A DNA stretch of 64,000 nucleotides from contig JAGTXZ010000021.1 of NCBI GenBank assembly GCA_018398575.1, positions 496,001 through 560,000 on the forward strand, given 5' to 3'. Origin of the DNA: Ampelomyces quisqualis. Lineage: Eukaryota; Ascomycota; Dothideomycetes; Pleosporales; Phaeosphaeriaceae. Shown here piece by piece: positions 1 to 11,079 of this stretch (position 1 is the stretch's first letter; each line of letters opens with the position of its first letter). Under the pieces are notes generated by a model. It did not search any database. It was given only the letters and a program-made list of their open reading frames with translations, and was not told the DNA's origin. A program made the translations under genes and the position numbers.

Positions 1-1237
1 GCAATCTCAACGCCGTTATTTCGCAAATTGCAGATGAAGTTCCGGCGGCCGTGGAGGCCATATATGGCACAGACACAGAAAATTACCAGAAAGTTGATGC
101 GATGGAGTCTTTTTTCCGAATGATACCGAGGTTCATCAATCGCATGATGGTTGGTCCTGTGTTGTGCCGCGAGCAAAAGTACCTGGATTCTGTGTACTCA
201 TTTACCAAGGACGTAATACGGACGCAAATGTTCATGATTCTCTTCCCGAAGGTCTTTCATCCTGTGCTTGGACGTCTGTTGGGCATGTTCTCGACATATC
301 ATTACTGGATATCCTCCCGGTTCACGCTTCCGCTGATCAAGAAGCGCTTGGAAGACATCAACAAGAAAGACGCTGGCGATCCAGATTACCAAACCTGGAA
401 AGAGCCGAGTGATTTCGTAACATGGTCCTACCGTACGGCGCAGACTGAAGGTAGGCTCGACGAGATGCAACCTGTACGCATAGCTGAGCGGATCTTGCCG
501 ATCAACTTTGCTGCTATCCACACCACGAGCATCACCTGTTTCGAGACTATTACACACATCTTAAGTGCCGAACCCAACGTGCTTGAGAGTTTAAGAGAAG
601 AGGCGCACCGCATATATCACGAAGAAGGTGGCTGGACAAAGCAGGGTCTGAGTCGAATGCATCGAATGGACTCCACCATCCGCGAATCTCAACGAGTGTC
701 TCCGATCGCACTCACCTTCATCCAGCGAAAGATCATAGTGAAGGACGGCATCACGACACCTGAAGGTGTACATCTGAAGTATGGTACTCTGTTGACGTGT
801 CCCTGGTGGCCGGTTGCACTTGATGAGGAGCTCCACGAAAACGGCGCTACAGAATTTGACGCTTTTCGGTACTCGCGTGCGAAGGAGGCATATGATGCTA
901 TGACACCAGAAGAGAAGGAGAAAGCCAATGCACTGAAGCTGAGACAATCTGGAATGGTCACAACAAGCGACCGCCACCTGCCTTTCGGGCATGGCAGACA
1001 TGCTTGGTATGTACGCCGCTCACGAATTTGAGGGACAGTGACTAAATTTCTTATAGCCCTGGTCGTTTCTTTGTGTCACACGAGCTAAAGATGATATTCG
1101 CGCACCTGCTACTCAATTACGACTTTAAGCATCTTGCAGCGAAGCCCGAGAAGATGTGGATTGTTAGATTTCAGGTTCCTCTTCCTGTCAATATCGAGTT
1201 CAAGCGACGGAAGGCCGCGTGGCAGCCTGCGGTGTAG
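1..1237 (+). CDS. Cytochrome P450, 3' part (5' end outside window)
   Basis: Haem-thiolate monooxygenase, probably acting on a small lipophilic or secondary metabolite. The frame is already open at base 3, so the N-terminus with its membrane anchor lies upstream of the window. Exons are 1-1006 and 1057-1237; the 50-bp intron (GTATGT...TTATAG) splits the haem-binding signature, which reads FGHGRHACPGRFF after splicing. The K-helix ExxR motif appears as ESQR in MDSTIRESQR, and a substrate-recognition-like segment (AAIHTTSITC) stands where helix I is expected. The C-terminus (VNIEFKRRKAAWQPAV) is normal. It resembles fungal P450s of the ent-kaurene-oxidase-like (CYP68/CYP503) type, but the subfamily is an inference. 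A 2OG oxygenase follows about 230 bp downstream on the same strand, which suggests a shared pathway. Confidence 0.93.
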
Positions 1238-1469
1238 ATCTTTCTATGGGTTATATCAAGATGTACATAAGCTGGAGCAGGGCACTACTCGTGCCCTCAG
1301 AGAAACCCCAGGTCAGCCGCCGCCAGCGGACGCTGACTACTTCGAGCTACCCCGCGTTGGTATCCGAGTACCAGCCGTGCCAATCAATCTCATGCATGCT
1401 CGTCTCACTCTCCATACCATCTCACCTTATCAAAATCAAGCAATACCTCGGACCCCCTTAGTGCGTGCA

Positions 1470-2681
1470 ATGGTAGCTACTCGATTTGGCATGCCTCCCC
1501 TTGCGGACCAGACTACTTTCGAGGAGGCTCACACTGGCGCAGCAGCATACCTTCAGTCACGACTTGCGGAGAAGGACGAAAGACTAGACACTGGCTTCGA
1601 GATACCAATCATAGACCTTGCGCCGTCTTTCTCGGCAGTGCTGACCGACCGGCAAACTGTCGCAGATCAGATTCGCAAGGCTTGTACTACGTCGGGCTTC
1701 TTCTACATCACGAATCATGGCGTGTCGCAACTTGCTTATTCTGGTATCCTGGAGCAGACGAAGCGCTTCTATGATGAATTGAGTCTCCAGCATAAAGAGG
1801 AACTGCATATCAGAAAGAGCAAATTGGGTCTGGGCTGGGAGCCAAGCGAGTATACATCGATTGCTGGAGATCAGGAACGCAAAGAGGGGTTCAACTTCGC
1901 TTATGAGGAAGCCCTCGATCCCACGGGAGGCGATGGACTTTATCAGAACCTGGACGGAACGAAATACTGCGGCAACCTGTGGCCAAGGGAGAATGAGTTG
2001 CCAGGATTCCATGCTGTCGTGAAAGAATACTATGGGGCAGTAGGTCCATCAACACCCTTCGTAGATCCACGAGTAATGACAACGTTCTAGGTTCTGAATC
2101 TTGCGCGCCATCTCTTCCAGCTCTTTGCACTCTCGCTCAATCTCCCCGAAACGTTTTTCGACTCCATGACTACTCACCCAGGTGGCATTGCACGACTGTT
2201 GTATTATCCGCCACCTAGAAGAGCGCAGCCACAGCCATCGAGCGATGAGCAGATCGGATTGGGGGCTCATTCGGACTACGAATGCTTCACTTTACTTCTC
2301 ACCTCATCGACACCTGGTCTCGAGATCCTCAAGCCATCCGGAAAATGGCACATTGCAGCATACGAACCAGATGCGTTCATTGTTAACGTTGCCGACTTTC
2401 TGATGCGCTGGACGAATGGTCTATACAAGTCTACCGTACATCGCGTGGTGAATCGCAGTACAGAAGCAAGGTACAGTGTCCCTTTCTTCTTCTCGGTCAA
2501 CTACGATACCGTAGTGGAAACACTCCCGACTTGTCTGAAGGAAGGCGAAGTGAGCAAGTGGAAGCCTATAAGAGCTGGAGAATACATCATGGAGCGGTTG
2601 AATGCAACCACAAAGAATGCCTCTGGGTTCATGGATAACGATGACATTCATGAGAAGGACATCGATCGCACGGATCACTAA
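1470..2681 (+). CDS. 2-oxoglutarate/Fe(II)-dependent oxygenase (IPNS-like)
   Basis: Non-haem iron oxygenase of the isopenicillin N synthase-like superfamily. Exons 1470-2039 and 2091-2681 are joined by a 51-bp intron (GTAGGT...TTCTAG) to give 386 aa. The N-terminal DIOX_N region starts near IPIIDLAPSF. The C-terminal jelly roll holds the iron ligands His250 and Asp252 (GAHSDY) and His307 (STVHRVVN), and Arg317 of RYSVPFF binds 2-oxoglutarate. The frame stays open for over 300 bases upstream, overlapping the end of the P450 gene; I chose the ATG at 1470 because homologues begin shortly before the DIOX_N domain, but the start is not certain. The substrate cannot be read from sequence; a P450 plus 2OG oxygenase pair is common in terpenoid and alkaloid clusters. 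Confidence 0.9.
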
Positions 2682-4064
2682 TCGGTTGAGAGCTGGAAGG
2701 TGTACTCCATACGGAGTACATTGGTGCGCAATACCCTTGGGCCTTGGAGCTAGCACATTGCTCATGCGTGCGTGGCCTGTCCTTCGATAGGTTAGTTGAT
2801 GTAGACCGTCAGGTTTACGGTGTGTGGCGATGAAATAATTATAGCAGCAGCAGTGCCTTGACGAAGTTGGATCTACGGACGCGTGTCCGAGATGTCAGTG
2901 GTGAGGATGGATTGAAGCAAACTTGGAAGAAACATGCCAAGAAGCTAGATTAGCTGAAGTTTAGCGGCTTGTGATCCCCACCTTTGCAAGGCTGTGCTCC
3001 TTCGTCGACCATCACTTGAAGCCTGCGAGTACGAAAATCAAGACTACGCATACACCTATACTGACTTGGTGGATACACGTGTCGTGCAAGCTAGTCTCGA
3101 CCGTAGGCTATGCGCGCAGCTCTGTTTCGTGTTGCGCGACGCCCTCAGCTCAGCACTTGATACGCGAGTAGCTCCTCACAATGCTGAGCATTTCTAGGCA
3201 TATGAAGTCATTGCTTTTGAAACCGGAACCTGGAAACTGAACAAAAGCTTCAATCTATGCCCAGCTCTAACTACACTCATCACGCATGTCCAGCATGGCC
3301 GAACTCCTCTTCACAGTCCTTGCAAGCCATTGCTATCGATGAAACCTATCGGGACATGGCTTCAACGTTCTCTAGCCATCTTTATGCTGCACCTGCGGCA
3401 TACTGGTCGCTCATAATGGCACCGTGCATGGGGACTGCAAAGCCTCGAGAGTACAAATTTGGCTGTTGAAAGGCCGACAATGCGTGTTTCATCGCGCTGA
3501 GCGCTCGAAAGAAGGTGGAGATCGCCCTGCTAGGTCAGGAACCCCAGGCCTCTCTACATGGCCGACCTTCCTCTGGAGTCTGCGCTCAATGCTGTCATGC
3601 TGGGCATTAGCTAGTGCGCCTAGCCTGGGTGATCATTGGTTGATGTCAACTGTATGCCGCGATGTGCCTCTTGGTTGACTTGGCACTTTGAACTAGGACG
3701 CCAATTGCGATGTGCGGGAGCCATTTCACGATCGCAGTTTCTTACCAACAATTGCATGCTTAGCCTTCGCGTCGCGGAGTCTACCGGGACTCGGACCTAC
3801 AGTGCTTGGCTGTCTTGTCCTCAGCCCACACTGTAGGATAGATCTAGCCTCTTTCCGATTTGGTATCCCCGTCTTGTTACTTGGCTCATTGCTGCGGTCC
3901 TGTTTGTTACGCAAGCACTGACAGTCACAGCTGAGCATACAGCATTTAAAGCTGATTCAATCGCTCACTTTGACAATCCATATTCAAACACCAGCGAACA
4001 TCGCCTCCTATCGCCCAGACGCCAAAACTACTGCCTCCAATCAACAACATCCAAACATACAGTC
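2682..4064. other. Intergenic, no confident gene
   Basis: No open frame here resembles a known family convincingly. A short stretch near 3390-3480 translates to a segment like a kinase catalytic loop (VHGDCKAS), but nothing around it supports a kinase. The last 100 bases are the CT/CA-rich leader of the GPI-protein gene. Confidence 0.5.
2702..2719. repeat. Short palindrome GTACTCC-4-GGAGTAC
   Basis: Perfect 7-base arms (GTACTCC and GGAGTAC) surround ATAC just after the oxygenase stop. Related half sites occur near 15,007, 23,093 and 39,616. Such TACTCCGTACGGAGTA-like palindromes are scattered through many ascomycete genomes as part of small dispersed repeats. Function unknown. Confidence 0.6.
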
Positions 4065-4695
4065 ATGCATTTCCAGACACTTTCTATGATTTCCGCCGTC
4101 CTGGCTGTTGTAGCGGCACAGAAGGTCGAGCAGTCCGATATTCCATCTCAATGCAACAACGTTTGTGCGGACCTGGTCTCAACCGCCCAGCGCTGCGACC
4201 TAGAGAATAGTATGAGATGACCACATTCCGAAAAATGATATCAGGCACTAACAGATTGGCCAGACGACAATGACCCGGCTGAGCTTCAGTGCATTTGCAC
4301 CTCTCAAAATGCCAATACGCTTGTGCCTAATTGCGAACTCTGCGTCCGACAGAACAATCGGGACAATGACAACGATGACGATAACGGTTAGCTCTTCCCA
4401 GCATCTTATGAAGCATCCTCACTAACCTTGCCAAGATGTTTACGACGTCCTCACCAGCTGCAGTTTCCAGCGTGCGCAGCAGACTTCCATGGCGAGTGGT
4501 TCCCAAAGCCCAACAGTGGTTCAGACCTCGATCAGCTCTGGGGGAACCATCATCCAGACTTCTGTCACGGTGACCCCCTCTGCTGCTGTGGGCTCCGCTT
4601 CTGCGCTTCAGAACACTGGAGCTGCTGCGCCTGCTCAGACTGGTGCAGCTCTTGGTCTGGGTGCGCTTGGTCTTGCCGCACTTGGCTTGTTGTAG
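4065..4695 (+). CDS. Secreted 8-cysteine, CFEM-like protein with GPI-anchor signal
   Basis: Small cell-surface protein of 175 aa. Exons 4065-4209, 4264-4386 and 4436-4695. An acceptor at 4254 would also keep the frame, but the CTAAC branch site is then too close. The signal peptide is MHFQTLSMISAVLAVVAAQ. Eight cysteines follow in a CFEM-like order: C-x3-C-x9-C, then CxC, then C-x2-C and one last C. An Asp/Asn-rich loop, a Ser/Thr-rich stalk and a hydrophobic tail (LGLGALGLAALGLL) fit a GPI signal. The haem-ligand Asp of true CFEM domains cannot be assigned with certainty. Roles of this class include surface adhesion, haem uptake and effector function; which applies here is unknown. Confidence 0.85.
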
Positions 4696-5370
4696 ACCTG
4701 TGTTGCCGACAGAATATGGTATGCACACTATAATCTTACAACACAGATAGAGAGTATTTTCATACTGTTTGGAATATCAATGCAATTTTGTACCCCTAAA
4801 AGTGAATGGTTGTGCCAGGCGTTGATGAAGTCAGTTTCGATCTGTCCATCTATCTGATATCCGAAAGTACGGGTATTCTGTGGCAATTTCCGAACGCGTC
4901 ACACCCGCGCGTTGTTCGTGTCACTTATACTCGCTTACGCTTCACCTCACACTCGCCAAGGCACATTAGTACTGCAGGTTGGCAACACCGATGAAAAGGC
5001 CGAGGAGGAAAATCATACTACCCAGCTCGTATCTTCTAACATTACTAGTTATGTAATATCTCATTTTGAAGCTCTTCATACGCTCTAGCTTTTCCAATTG
5101 AGCACGTTTTTGTCTGATTTTTTAACGTTGAGTTATGGAGCTTTGAAGATTGCTCGGTTTTTCATCGGTCCTGACAACCTGCAGTACTTCTCCGGTACAC
5201 TCGAATTACTCAATCCGGTATTAGTCCTCGCCATCCAATGAATCCATAGCTACGCAGTATGGCAACTAGGTACCGCCTGGGGCCGGTTTCCGGCTTGACT
5301 GGGCGACTGGCTGCTTGCTGTCATGTATCCCCACTATCTGCCCAGGATCCCGTAGTGCTAATCGCCAGAC
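4696..5370. other. Intergenic, nothing recognised
   Basis: About 675 bases between the GPI-protein gene and the HET relic. It is moderately AT-rich around 5030-5170 and I see no gene, repeat or RNA in it. Confidence 0.5.
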
Positions 5371-6922
5371 TTGAGTGAGATGCGCGCAATCATCATGCCT
5401 CGTGCAAACGCTTTCAAATACCGACCTCTCCCAACAGAGACTGACATGCGGCTCCTCGTCCCCCTTCCTGTACCGCGCTCCGGGAATACCATACGCGTCC
5501 GCATCAAACAACAGAAACGGACAAATTGCGGAGAGAATACAGACAGTGTAGGAATTTAACAGTCACAGACTGTATTCCAGGTTCGCAACGTCGTGGACGA
5601 CTAGCATCCGACAACAATAACTTGAATCGACAAAAAGCAGATACGAGGCAATCCCATACGCTTGGGGTACCAATGTTACAACGAGGGGTGTTCATGAAAC
5701 CAACGATACGATCGAAATCACCATGGAGCTTCACGACAATGTTGCTGTCATGCTACGATTCTTGCGCAAAGAAAGCACTCCTCGCTGGTTACAGGTAGAC
5801 GCTATCTGCATCGACCAGAGCAACGCCATTGAGAAGGTATTCCAAGTCATGCAGATGGGAAAATACACGCTGAAGCCATTCGAGTCCTCATCTGGTCTGG
5901 TAATGCACTGCTCGATCTCTTTGAGGGGCGGAGGACAGTGGGTGAACTCGTGTCCTCGCATACTAGAGGAGTCTCATAGCCATTTTCCTCGGTAACATAC
6001 TATCCTTCCCAAATCGAAACTGGCAGCACTGCCTTTGGGTCATTCAAGAAATTGCCTATGCTCGCAAAGCTCTATTGGTATGTGGTGACCGGCAATTGAG
6101 ATTCACCAATTTGATAAGAGCGGCTGCGAATCTTATGCCAGGGTGGCATGTCCGTACATCACGGTTGCCTACGGGGCAGAGAAGTCTGATAGCTTGAAGT
6201 ATGGCCGATCTTCCCGAGTCGAACGTTAAAAACTTTCGGCCGGACAACATGATCAATCTCCTATGTGGTCTCACACTGCACTGTGTTCCGACGAGCGATA
6301 TTGACTACATGCGCTAAACAGCCTTGGCCGAGATCCGACACCCATCAGCTACAGGCAACCTGTGGAAGTGGTATACAGACATAATGCTTTTCAAGAGCTC
6401 AACAGGAATCCAAGCTTGCTCTTAGACCGGGTGGAGCTTTTCGGCCAACCTTGCAGAAATGGCCCTCGTGGGTACCCGGCTGGGCAGCATAAACCGCTTG
6501 GCCAATGCTACGACATGCAACCGAGTCCTAGCAAGGAAACCCTAATGATAGACACCCATGAAGATGAGACATTACCCATCAAAGCATTCGACATCGGCAT
6601 GGTCCAGAGAAGTCAAGCTTGAATAACAGAGACTGGTTCTCAACCCGAATCAGCGTTTGGAGCCCCATGGTATTCCGTGTTTTTGAAGGCTGCAAGATCT
6701 CTCCATGCAAGCAATCATCTGCAAACCGACACTACCTTCACCGACGCGATCTCTCTAGCTGATGAAGTTGCCCCAATGAGCCACAAAGTCCTCGATGAGA
6801 CTCCGTCGACCCATCTAGACCTCTGTAGATTCGAGATTCCCAGTATGATTGGTCGTACGGGCTTCTTTACCAGAGCTGGTGAATTTGGTGTCGCCCCGCG
6901 AGGCATTCGCGAAGGGAACTAG
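5371..6922 (+). pseudogene. Broken HET-domain (heterokaryon incompatibility) gene
   Basis: Relic of a HET protein, a fungal non-self recognition factor. Ordered fragments lie in changing frames. 5395 on, frame 1: FKYRPLPTETDMRLL, the usual N-terminal lead. 5642 on, frame 2: YEAIPYAWGT, then RWLQVDAICIDQSN and QVMQMG, the core HET motifs. 5869 on, frame 1: AEAIRVLIWSG. 6012 on, frame 3: NRNWQHCLWVIQEIAYAR and LLVCGD. 6451 on, frame 1: LQKWPSWVPGW, like the family's PSWVPDW. 6790-6922, frame 2: GRTGFFTRAGEFGVAPRG, the conserved C-terminal block. At least four frame changes plus stops are needed, too many for introns. Composition is normal, so decay looks like indels rather than RIP. Confidence 0.85.
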
Positions 6923-7647
6923 CTCATTCGTTCCTCAACATGCTCTATTGTAATGGCACTTCGGCCACAAGCCACTGGTGTAGGTTTGATTGATATAAAT
7001 ATCTACATCACTCCCAGCGTCCATTAAGGTGGCTATGAGCGCGTGACTTCGTATATCGACCTGGAAAGGGTTCTTTGTCACGAAGACCGCAGATTTTCGT
7101 CATTTTCCTAGATACTCGCCGTTTGTGCGAAGTGGCCTCGTTTGTAGAAGCTGCTCAATGGAGTGGCAAAATTCCTACGCAATCACCGGAAACTAATTCC
7201 CCGCCTCCGCCCCGTAGGACGGGATCTATTCGGCGACTGCGCTTCGAATCCTCATTTCCGACACTTCCGCCACAGTACAAACTACCTTTCGTCGCTTGCT
7301 GCCGTTATTGATCAGCTGCAGCCGCAATAGGTCCGGTGGCATGCTAAATACTAGAAATAGCTCGCCCCGAGCCGGGCTTGACCCCAATTTGCCGGCCAGA
7401 TGGCAACAGCTCAGGGAAGGCCGGAAGGGTTGCAACAAATCTCTTGTCGTTTCTTAACCACCCCTGACCTCACTCGGTGATGATGCTTGGTATGCTTAGT
7501 TCCGACCGTCTACCCGAACGACATGCCCAGGTCAGATACGGGTAATTAGTGTTGCATCCGTGCCTGCGTGCTGGTAAGTATAAATTGAGCTGCAAATGTG
7601 AACATCTTCTGTGCACCTCGACTTTGCTGTTTACATAAGATTTCATC
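6923..7647. other. Intergenic and polygalacturonase upstream region
   Basis: No gene recognised. A TATA-like stretch (agtataaatt) at 7577-7586 lies about 70 bases before the polygalacturonase start and may be its core promoter. Confidence 0.45.
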
Positions 7648-8995
7648 ATGCATGTTCAAGGTACAAAACATCTCCTTCATGTTATAGTCACTGCTCAAAC
7701 ATGTTCCAGGTTCTTCCGCCGTGCTGGCTGTCGCCATTGCGGCACAGACAGTTGTCGCCACTACAGTCAGCTCAGCTCCAGCATCACCATCGACCACAGC
7801 CGTACCGCCTAGTAAATGTCACGTGACGGACTATTCAGCCATTCCCGCAGCTACATCGGCCTGTACTTCCATCACACTTGATGGCATTACTGTCCCAGGC
7901 AACGGCACCATCAACCTATCCAAGCTGAAGACAGGCACAAAAGTCGCCTTCAGTGGCACTACCTTCTGGGAGTATTTTGATGCCAACTATCCTTTCATCA
8001 AGGTGGGAGGAACGGATATCGAGATCACCGCCACAGAAGGTGCTGTCCTTGATGGCAACGGTCAAGTTTGGTGGGACGGCCTCGGATCAAATGGAGGGGT
8101 GGCTAAGTGAGTCTAACTTGGTTATGACCGTGCATCTCCAATCGCAAGGTCTCACGAGCTAACTAAGCTCCCAGACCAAACCACTTCATTGAACTCAGTA
8201 AAGTGCTTGGGAACAGCTCTGTTCATAATATTTACATTCAGAACTACCCCGTTCATTGCTTCAGCATCAGCAATAGTGTCGGTATTGACATTCATCACAT
8301 CACCCTCAATAACAGTGCTGGATATGCACCGAATAACCGCTCGAATGGCCTGGCAGCTGCTCATAATAGTGATGGTGCGTTATACGTCGCCTATCAACCT
8401 GTCAAAAAATAATCTTGCTCTATTGACAGGCTTCGACCTCGCATCCACGAACGACACAAAAGTGCGCGATAGCGTAGTCATCAACCAAGATGATTGCGTA
8501 GCCGTCACCAGCGGTAACAACATCGAGGTCAACAACATGTATTGTAACGGTAGCCACGGTCTTTCCATCGGCTCCGTGGGCGGCAAATCCAACAACAACG
8601 TGACCAACATCTCCTTCACTAACTCCGTAGTTCTCAATGCCGAGAACGGAGCGCGCATCAAGACAAATTCCAACACTACTGGGTTCATATCGAATATCCT
8701 GTTTGAGAACATTCGTGTTGCGAACATCTCGATATACGGTATTGATATCCAGCAGGACTACTTGAATGGAGGACCGACTGGTGATCCGACGAATGGCGTT
8801 TTGATTCAGGATGTCACGATCAGAAATGTTACTGGAACCGCAACGGAAGAAGGTCGTAATTATTACATCCTTTGCGGAGACGGAAGCTGTAAGAATATTA
8901 CGATTGATGGGGTTGATATCAAGGGTGGCGGAGTGCCGAGCGCATGCAACTTGAAGACAAATGGGAACTTTGATTGTGATGGAGGGTTTGATTAG
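7648..8995 (+). CDS. Endopolygalacturonase, GH28, secreted
   Basis: Hydrolyses pectin homogalacturonan outside the cell. Exons 7648-7660, 7710-8106, 8175-8374 and 8430-8995 give 391 aa. The 13-base first exon is my inference: it supplies ATG and joins in frame to a hydrophobic signal (MHVQGSSAVLAVAIAAQ), and no ATG lies in frame downstream of the stop at 7685. GH28 motifs, in order: NSDGFD (Asp203; most family members have NTD), NQDDCVAV (Asp224 and Asp225), GSHGLSIGSVGG (His246) and RIK (279-281). C-terminal cysteines are typical of fungal enzymes. The fit to endo- rather than exo-enzymes is good. It is a normal plant cell-wall-degrading enzyme, probably carbon-regulated. Confidence 0.93.
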
Positions 8996-9454
8996 AGGAC
9001 GGATTGTTGTTTGAAGTTAGAACACAATTGTTCCCAATATGTGGCACATGATCTAGAGTTCATTGTAAACTACACACTTTCTGTTGGTTATATGATCTTC
9101 TATTGCGGGGTGGCGGGCACGCGGGGTGGGCGGGTAACGGCACGGCAATTTAAGCGAGCCTATGGTTGCTGTATGTTGAACCCCTCACTCTTCTCGGCGC
9201 GACGGGCCTGTGCGTTGTCCCTATTCTCGTAGCGCCTGTCCCCACTACCATTCGTTGTCCCAGGTGGCGTATCGCTCGATTGCCACAACACCACAACATT
9301 CCAACCCTTGTTTCTTGCCAAACCCCTCATTGTGATGGCTCCAATTTGTCCACCCCCTCCCCCTCCTCCGTAAGCCTATCTTTAGTTCTGCCATGTATCT
9401 CTTCGTGCTGACAATGACCTGGTCAGAGATGGGTTCTTTACTGAAACGCCCGTT
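8996..9454. other. Intergenic, nothing recognised
   Basis: About 460 bases between the polygalacturonase and the kinase gene. Low-complexity C/T tracts near 9345-9370; no gene seen. Confidence 0.5.
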
Positions 9455-10288
9455 ATGCCCGTTGTACTGGATACCGACCTCACTACTTTCATCGATATGA
9501 CAAGGGCCAAAAACATTGCTCCGCACAAGATCGACAAATCGATTTGGCACCTGCAAGACTCGGACCGCATACTCAAAAGAGGGCCCAACGTGGAGGTCTC
9601 AGAGGCAGAAGCACTGCGATTTGTGGCCTCATCAACCCATGTGCCTGTTCCGGAAGTGTTTGGGGCCTATGAAAAGGATGGCTTTGGTAACATCTTCATG
9701 TCCCGGGTCATTGGGAAACCGCTCTATGAGGTCTTGCATACCTTGGATGAGGTGCAGTTGGAAAAAGTGACCACACAGCTTTCGGGATTTGTCAGGAGCT
9801 GGATGGATCTACGGGGCGACTTTTTTGGATCCATCGGGTTCAAAGCATGTCGTGACGTCTTTTTTCAACACTTGCCTGCTCTAAATATGCCGGACCGGAG
9901 ATATGGTCCTTTCAAAACACGTACAGAATACTGCAACGGGCTTATCGACTCACTCCGAAACTCCAGGCCTGGTGGAAAACTCGACCCCAACGACGCACAC
10001 TTGATAGAAAGAATCAAGGGCCTTGGTGACGGTTGCGCCGTATTCTGCCATGGGGATTTGACCCCAGGCAATATACTTGTTGACGACGAACTGAATGTGG
10101 TTGCCATCGTGGACATGGGAGTTTCGGGGTTCAGTATACCTGAACGTGAATACTTTGAAGCAAAGTCACGCGCTCAAAATCCTGTGTGGTCGTCTATGAT
10201 CGATTGTATAATCCCAAAGATACCAGACGACGTTTACGCTTTACTATTGGAGCTTGAGCGAGAGCTCGTACGATACAGTGGGATATGA
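9455..10288 (+). CDS. APH-like (phosphotransferase/choline-kinase fold) protein
   Basis: 277-aa single-exon member of the large fungal aminoglycoside-phosphotransferase-like family, whose native substrates are mostly unknown small molecules. It shows an N-lobe segment (RILKRGPNVEVSEAEALRFV, a Lys41 candidate for ATP binding and Glu52 for the partner), the catalytic loop CHGDLTPGNILVD (His199, Asp201, Asn206) and the metal-binding Asp220 in VAIVDMGVSGF. Length is normal. The start at 9455 has no competing upstream ATG in frame nearby. It is convergent with a frameshifted gene that begins 45 bases after its stop. Antibiotic resistance should not be inferred: the fungal family is not a resistance family. 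Confidence 0.88.
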   Translation: MPVVLDTDLTTFIDMTRAKNIAPHKIDKSIWHLQDSDRILKRGPNVEVSEAEALRFVASSTHVPVPEVFGAYEKDGFGNIFMSRVIGKPLYEVLHTLDEVQLEKVTTQLSGFVRSWMDLRGDFFGSIGFKACRDVFFQHLPALNMPDRRYGPFKTRTEYCNGLIDSLRNSRPGGKLDPNDAHLIERIKGLGDGCAVFCHGDLTPGNILVDDELNVVAIVDMGVSGFSIPEREYFEAKSRAQNPVWSSMIDCIIPKIPDDVYALLLELERELVRYSGI

Positions 10289-10332
10289 TGTTGATGTACA
10301 TCCGCGCCGCGTCGCCTGAATTGCTCCCATGC

Positions 10333-10826
10333 CTAGTGTGTGCCTTCGGTCCATCTGCCACCTACCGCCACCTTAACGTCCTTGGAAGGCTTCCCAACAA
10401 TACTTTCAACCCAACTCGAGGTGCCGTCGGGGAGCAACTCCTCGGCTTCGAGTGCAATCACGCACTCGAGAGTCCAGTCCTGACACCGATCCTGCAGAAA
10501 TCAGAAATATCTTCTGTCCAGAGCAAGGGGATTCTCACTTTGCCATTTCGTGGTGCTGGTTCTTCCGAAATAATCTTTACAACCTGATTATAGTTCGCTG
10601 GCTGGATGTAGTCCAAAAGTACCATCCCTTTGCAAGTCTGGCTTTGCAGTGGGTGACCACTTCGAGTTTCGAACTGATACACCAACCCCTGAAGAGAGAT
10701 CAACTGTACGTGCAGGAGGTTTCCGACCACTTCTCCGGGCTTCGATATCAGGAAACCCCAATGAGAGCGGTGATTTGGGTCTTCTCCATCCCCGTAGACT
10801 CCGATCGATAGTGTATAGTGCGACAT
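10333..10826 (-). pseudogene. Frameshifted small fungal gene (possibly DUF6914-type)
   Basis: From ATG at 10826 the frame reads MSHYTLSIGVYGDG, SHWGFLISKPG and QFETRSGH, down to ISDFCRIG near 10,480. It then runs into a stop at 10458, while the -1 frame continues as CQDWTLECVIALEAEELL to a stop at 10333. The two halves fit one protein of about 160 aa with one base missing near 10,474. The pattern (short beta strands with an HWGF motif, a GMVLL-type loop, then C-x-D-W before an EAxELLP helix) recalls an uncharacterised ascomycete family, but I name DUF6914 only tentatively. No GT-AG intron repairs the break. Confidence 0.6.
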
Positions 10827-11079
10827 TGGTCTCGCGCAGCGGAGGGTGTTCAAAGCTTTTATCGAAACGTGTCCAAGGAAGTCGAATGTGAGGCGGGATT
10901 GACTTAGCACGATGATGGAGTAGAGGCGTTTTGAGGAAATACAAGATGCAGCATCGTTTGTTTCGTTATGCGGCGTGGTTCGTGTGATGGTCCGACAGGA
11001 GTCGCAGCTTAAATGAAAATGATCTGATCAAGGTTCAAACTCAAGAACGCCGGGGACGCACCTGCGATACAGAATCAGG

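Noticed and set aside
1134..1469. N-terminal extension of the 2OG oxygenase to 1134
   Set aside because: It overlaps the P450's last exon in another frame and has no likeness to the oxygenase family.
3380..3480. Kinase-like catalytic loop text (HNGTVHGDCKASRVQIW)
   Set aside because: Only one motif; upstream and downstream frames do not show glycine loop, DFG or APE motifs, so chance cannot be excluded.
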